Made by a program: the position numbers and the translations under genes
DNA from: Anaeromyces robustus
Lineage: Eukaryota; Neocallimastigomycota; Neocallimastigomycetes; Neocallimastigales; Neocallimastigaceae
DNA: 52,038 nt
Direction of reading: 5' to 3'
NCBI GenBank assembly: GCA_002104895.1
Contig: MCFG01000441.1
Coordinates: 1 to 52,038, forward strand
In this document: positions 47,146-52,038 of the stretch, piece after piece
Position numbering within the stretch: the stretch's first letter is position 1
Layout: each line of letters opens with the position of its first letter
The notes under the pieces: model-generated
Seen by the model: the letters and a program-made list of their open reading frames with translations, nothing else
What the model was told of the DNA's origin: nothing
Database searches by the model: none

Positions 47146-47958
47146 CAAGTTATTTATTTACTTTTAACAAAAATATTATTATAAATTTAGAAAAAAAAGA
47201 AAAAAAAATATTATTAAAATTAAAAATTTATAGAAAACCTTACCTTAATATTATTAAAAAAAAATTATAACAAAAATTAATAAATAAAACTCTTTTTTAA
47301 ATATTAAATTGTAAAATTAATTAATAATTAATAATAATTTTATCTTTTTATTCATTTTATCTAAACTTAACTCAACTTTATTCCTTCTTATTTTTTTTTT
47401 TTTTAAATGAATTTAAATTCATTTCAATTCATCTCAACTCATTTTCTATTCATCTTTTTTAAATTCATTTCAATTCATTCCTTTTCATCTTATTTCAATT
47501 CATTTCAATTCATTTCAATTTATTTAAAATTCATCTATTTTTTTTTTTTTTTTTTCGTTTCTGAGTTTAAAAAGACTTTCCTTTACGTTTGCTTTAATTC
47601 TTTTTAACCCTTTTTAACTTGAATTTTGTAGGAAAATCCAATTATTAAAAAAAAAAATTTTTTTTTTATAAATTTCGAATGAGATTTCAAAATTTTTACT
47701 TTTTTATCTCAGATCCCTTTCAAAACGAATTTTTCTATTATTATAGAAGCTGAGGAATTCAATGAAAGTGTTTTTTTGTAAGGGATTATTATAAAAAAAA
47801 TTGATTTTATAAAGGAAAAGAAAAAAGAAATCTACTATTCTATAACGTAATTTTTTTTTACTTTTACTAAAAGAAATTTACCAACAAAAATGTTTGGTAA
47901 AAATTTTTTATTTAGGTATGTAAAAAAAAAAAAAAAAAAGAGAAAATAATTTACTTAC
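47146..47958. other. Low-complexity DNA, no gene seen
   Basis: Includes a TTCATTTCAATTCATTT-type repeat (about 47405-47535) and long A and T tracts. No convincing frame. Confidence 0.6.
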
Positions 47959-48235
47959 TTATATATTGAAATTAAGATTGAGATGACTTTTGAAATTAAG
48001 ATTTTAAGATTACTTTTGAAATTTATTTTTAAATTGAAATTAAGATTTTGAGATTAGTTTTGAAATTTATTTTAAAATTGAAATTAAGATTTTGAGATTA
48101 GTTTTGAAATTTTTTTTTAAAATTGAAATTAAGATTTTGAGATTAGTTTTGAAATTTATTTTTAATTTGAAATTAAGATTTTAAGATTATTTTTGAAATT
48201 TATTTATCAAATGGAAATTAAGCTTTACTTTTTAA
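47959..48235 (+). repeat. Tandem repeat, about 44-bp units
   Basis: About six units containing TTGAAATTAAGATTTTGAGA and TTAGTTTTGAAATTTATTTT. Confidence 0.85.
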
Positions 48236-48309
48236 AATAAAAATAAACTTAAATATTATTCTTTTATATAATTTAAAGAATAAATTCAAACATACTAAAA
48301 TATCTATAA

Positions 48310-48392
48310 TACTAATATTTTATTTTATTTTATTTTATTTTATTTTATTTTATTTTATTTTATTTTATTTTATTTTATTTTATTTTATTTTT
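48310..48392 (+). repeat. (TTTTA)n pentanucleotide microsatellite
   Basis: Uninterrupted TTTTA units over about 80 bases, followed by T tracts. Confidence 0.95.
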
Positions 48393-48801
48393 TTTTTTAT
48401 GTTTTTTTTTTTTTTTTTTGACTAATTTAATTGGTTAAATATATATTAAATATTTATATTTAATATTCTTCTTTAACAAATTAAAAATGTCAAAAAATTT
48501 TTCACATGTTTTTATCCTTTTTATTAAATTATTTTATGTAAATACATTATATGTAATTTACAACGTATTTTATTTAATGTTTTGTGTAACCTTTCTATAA
48601 AATGTGTGACCAATAAAATGTTATACATACAATTTTTTATTATAAAATTGTGAAAATATTTATTTTTAAAAAAAAATTTTTTTATTTACTTAATTAATAA
48701 TTATTTATTTAAAATATCTACTTAATTATTAATTATTGTAATATTAATATTAATAATATTTAAATATATAAAATATATTTTTTAATGAATTAATAAAAAA
48801 G
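48393..48801 (+). promoter_or_regulatory. Upstream region of scaffoldin-like gene 2
   Basis: AT-rich DNA that should contain the promoter and a short first coding exon. An ATG at 48488 (MSKNFSHVFIL) is a candidate, but its usable donor sites do not match the phase of the next exon, so the first exon is unresolved. Confidence 0.35.
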
Positions 48802-51800
48802 TACTTTAGGTCTGTTTTTTCTTAGTACTAAATTAGTTCTTGTAAACGCAGGTAGATTTTTCTTTAAATAAAAAATAAAAAAAAAAAAACATTAAATTAT
48901 TAATTATTTAAATTTAAATTTATTTAAAGTTTAAGATATATAATAAAAAATAAATAATAAAAAATAAATAAATAATTAATTAATTAATTAATAATATATA
49001 AAAAATATAATAAATATTTTAATTATATTCTTTAGTAAAATTAAAAAAAATTAAAAATATTAATAAAAAATAATATTAGAAAGAATTTAAAAAAAATCTT
49101 ATAATTACATAAAGTTTAAAAATATTAATTTTTATATATTAATTATTTAGTTTTACTAAAGAAAATATATAAAATATTTTTAAATTTTAAGAATAAATAA
49201 ATAAATAAATAAATACATATAAATTTATATTTATTAAATTTAATTTTATCTTTTATTAATAAATATTATTATACAGATTGTACAGTTACTGGTACAAAAG
49301 GCGGCACTTTAACTTTTACTGCTGATTGTAAAAATTTTCTTTTATCTTTATACCATAATTTTATTAATATATATAAATTTAATAAAAACTTTAAAAGAAA
49401 AAAAGATCTGTTTCATTTTTATTAATAAATGTAATATATACTTTTTTATTTAAAAGGTAAGCAAGGATACTATACTTCAGATACTGATTGTTCAAGTTCA
49501 TGTGAAAGCCAAACTCTTTCCTCATTAGCAGCTGGCAGCGCTACATATTTATACTATTGTTCTGCAGCAACGACTTGTGAAATTAAAAGTGCGGGTGCTT
49601 ATTATAGTAGTAATTTATTAATTAAATGTGATGCTAATTCTTGTAAAGTAACTTCTCATAGTGATGAAGGTATAAAGGGTTATTATATTAATAAAGGAAC
49701 AGAAAAAGATGCAAAACCATTAATTTATTGTTCTGGAAATAGCACTAATAATTGCAAAGTACAAGAAGGTACAAGTGGTGGTTATTATGTAAATGCTGGT
49801 TTTGATAAATCTACTAATAAATTAATTCATTGTACTGGAACTACTTCATGTGAATCTATACAAGGTTCTACTGGATATTATGAGAATTCAGGTGCTGACA
49901 ATGCTTCTAATCAATTAATTAATTGTGGAAATACATGTGATACAAAAGCAGCTTCTATTGGTTATTATTTAAATATGGGTGATACTACAAAAAGAATAAT
50001 CACTTGTACAGCAGGTACTACATGTAGTACTGGTGCTGCTGAAACATCCTGTACTGCCAATGAAATAGGTAAAATTTATGAATCTGATTCAAAATTTTAT
50101 TTATGTGTTTCCACAACAACAGCATCGGATAATATTGAAATTAAAGTGGGAGCTACAGCTAGTACTAAAGTAATTACAAAAGCTAAATTCCCAGGAACTA
50201 CTAATTCTGTAGTAGATAATACAGTAAATATAAATGCGGATGGTAGTGTTACTTATCAAAAATGTACTTCTGATGGAAGTGGTAGTTGGTCTGGATGTAA
50301 ATATTTTATAATTTATTATATATAAATATAAATTTGTTAAGAAATATTATACTTTTTTTTTTTCGAAATTAATACATATATATCTAAATTGCTATGTTTT
50401 ATACATTTTTTTATTTTAAAATTGATATATAAGGTACTGCTGGTGCATATTATCTTTCTGTTACAGATTGCTCTAATACTGCTTGTTTTACAGACTTATC
50501 TTTAAATAATTCAGCATCAAGTTCACCATCTTTGTTTTATTGTACTAGCTCAACTAGTTGTAGTAAAGAAGAAAATATAACTGGTCTTTCATATTTAAAT
50601 AATGACACTATTATTACATGTTCCGCTTCAGCATGTACTTCAACAGCATTTTCTTCTGCTAATTCTGGTTATTATGTCAATGGTGGAAAAGATAAATCTA
50701 CAAAACCATTAATTTATTGTAATGGAAGTTCATCATGTGAAACAAAAGCAGCTTCTATTGGTTATTATTTAAGTGGATCAGATAAAGACGCTGATGCAGA
50801 TGAAGATACTTATAGTAATGTAATTAAATGTGACAATGATGTCTGTTCTGTTTCTGACCATGCACCTACTAAAGTAGGTGCTTATGTTAATGGAGATGGA
50901 GCTATTACAAATAATAGTGAAATAATTTATAAAAAGTTAATAAACCTTGCTACTAGTAAATTTAGTGAAAAAAATATTGCTGAAATAGACGCTGGGGTAT
51001 ACTTAGATGCTGGCGATGGAAAGAATGTCATTATTTGTACTTATGATGATACAAATAAAGGTGCTTGTACTTCAAAGGTAGGAAATAAAAATAAAGGATA
51101 TGGTTATATTGATGCAAATACCTCTGGAAATATTATTGTTTGTACAGAAAGTTCATGTTCAAGTTTACCAAATGGTAACGCTCAAGCAGCAGCTAATAAT
51201 AAACCAGTACAAAATGCCAGTTATATTGATGCTTCAGTTACTGGTGATGCAACTATAATTACTTGTACAAAAGATACAGAAGGTACTACTTGTACTTCTA
51301 CATCATTCCCATCTACTTCTACAAAATATGCTTTCTTGGATGGTTCAACTTACGATTCCGGTTTTAAAAATCTTTTGGTATATGATTCAAGTGATAAAAA
51401 AATTAAACAATTATCGCCAAATAGCATTTACACCGATGGTATTGCTTATATTGATGGAAGCGATACGGAACATAAAAGAATTATTAAATGTTCATCTGCT
51501 ACATCTTGTGAAGCTTCAGCTAATGGATCTGACGTAACTACTAATATATTCTTTATTAATGGTGTAGATCAAAAGGAATATGTTGTTTGTACTTCTACCG
51601 AAGGTTGTGTATCAAAACCAGGTACGGCAACTACTTCCAATTCAGATAATTATTATCCTGATAGCTTAAATTCTGGTAAAATTATTAAATGTTTATCTAA
51701 AAATGGAAATTGTTCTCAAGAAAGCCATAATGGAGTAGCAGCAGATTATACCTATTATCTTGATGGTTTTAATCCTAGCAAAGTATTAGAATGTCAAAAT

Positions 51801-52038
51801 GATAAAATATGTACTGAAAATGAAGGTTTATCTACAAACGGTTATGCTTATATTGATGCAGTCACTAAAGGAAATGTCATTATTTGCAAATCAAATGCTG
51901 GATCAGCTACTCCTTCAACTAAAAGCAGCAAAAGAGATGGAAATAATTCATCATCTACTACTACTTGTTCATCACAAAGTAGTGGTGCAAAACCAGCTGA
52001 TACAACGGCTAAAACTACTGTAGCTCAAAATCCTGGAT
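48802..52038 (+). CDS. Scaffoldin-like protein 2, partial (3' end beyond window)
   Basis: Proposed exons: 48802..48851, 49277..49327, 49457..50296 and 50434..beyond 52038. The first encodes a signal-like GLFFLSTKLVLVNA followed by DCTVTG, but exon 1 with the ATG is not identified and this first exon is the least certain. The two later introns (129 and 137 bases) both split a Cys codon as T|GT and give ADCKQGYY and GCTAGAYY, continuing the repeat register. The protein is a run of two-Cys repeats (GYYVNAG....LIHC....SCES) like gene 1; the last exon stays open for 1605 bases to the window edge. Expected role: secreted scaffold for dockerin-bearing enzymes. A frame beginning at ATG 49975 is only the end of exon 49457-50296 read into the intron. 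Confidence 0.7.

Noticed and set aside
46771-47148. Minus-strand frame of 125 residues, almost only Phe, Leu, Ser and Ile
   Set aside because: It reads straight through an A-rich tandem repeat and its composition is a product of that repeat. There is no independent coding signal.
47407-47607. 66-residue FQFIS-type frame
   Set aside because: It lies in a TTCAATTCATTT simple repeat and has only repeat-derived composition.

Overview
The window is extremely AT-rich eukaryotic DNA with short spliceosomal introns, long homopolymer tracts and dense transposon debris. Two large cysteine-rich repeat proteins and one broken copy look like the scaffoldins of fungal cellulosomes. Together with the base composition this points to an anaerobic gut fungus (Neocallimastigomycetes). 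That placement is an inference from the family; no rRNA or housekeeping gene is present to confirm it.

Layout, left to right. 1-1140 is a short-period satellite with core CGTAGGGTAGTC. 2511-3093 holds an LTR end and a tRNA-derived SINE copy. 3737-11069 is an intact scaffoldin-like gene with two introns; splicing restores an N-terminal signal peptide, and the protein ends in a hydrophobic anchor tail. 13440-18711 is a nearly intact LINE (one large endonuclease/RT ORF) inserted inside a palindromic repeat element. 19340-21000 is an AT-only island bounded by matching hairpins in inverted orientation. 21060-23840 has further SINE copies around a second, inverted satellite block.

24235-27684 holds an inverted, truncated scaffoldin copy fused in frame to a Ty3/gypsy gag-protease start. 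27685-33850 is a nest of decayed Ty1/copia, LTR, gypsy and palindromic-element pieces, including a small inversion across the RT active site and a solo LTR inside a solo LTR. 33900-43800 holds several broken MULE-type transposase copies in both orientations, another gypsy gag-protease and two more solo LTRs. 44000-48800 is almost only simple and tandem repeats, including a perfect 55-bp inverted repeat next to a 46-bp minisatellite. 48802-52038 is a second scaffoldin-like gene, multi-exonic, running off the window end.

The likely functional genes are the two scaffoldin-like genes, which would encode secreted, cell-surface platforms for dockerin-bearing enzymes, and possibly the LINE ORF. Everything else recognised is degraded mobile DNA or repeats. 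The most interesting observations are the scaffoldin gene structure (Cys-codon-splitting phase-1 introns, recent internal module duplication), the near-identical but broken paralogue with diverged flanks, the gag-scaffoldin fusion, the RT micro-inversion, the covarying LINE hairpins and the nested solo LTRs with exact 5-bp target duplications.
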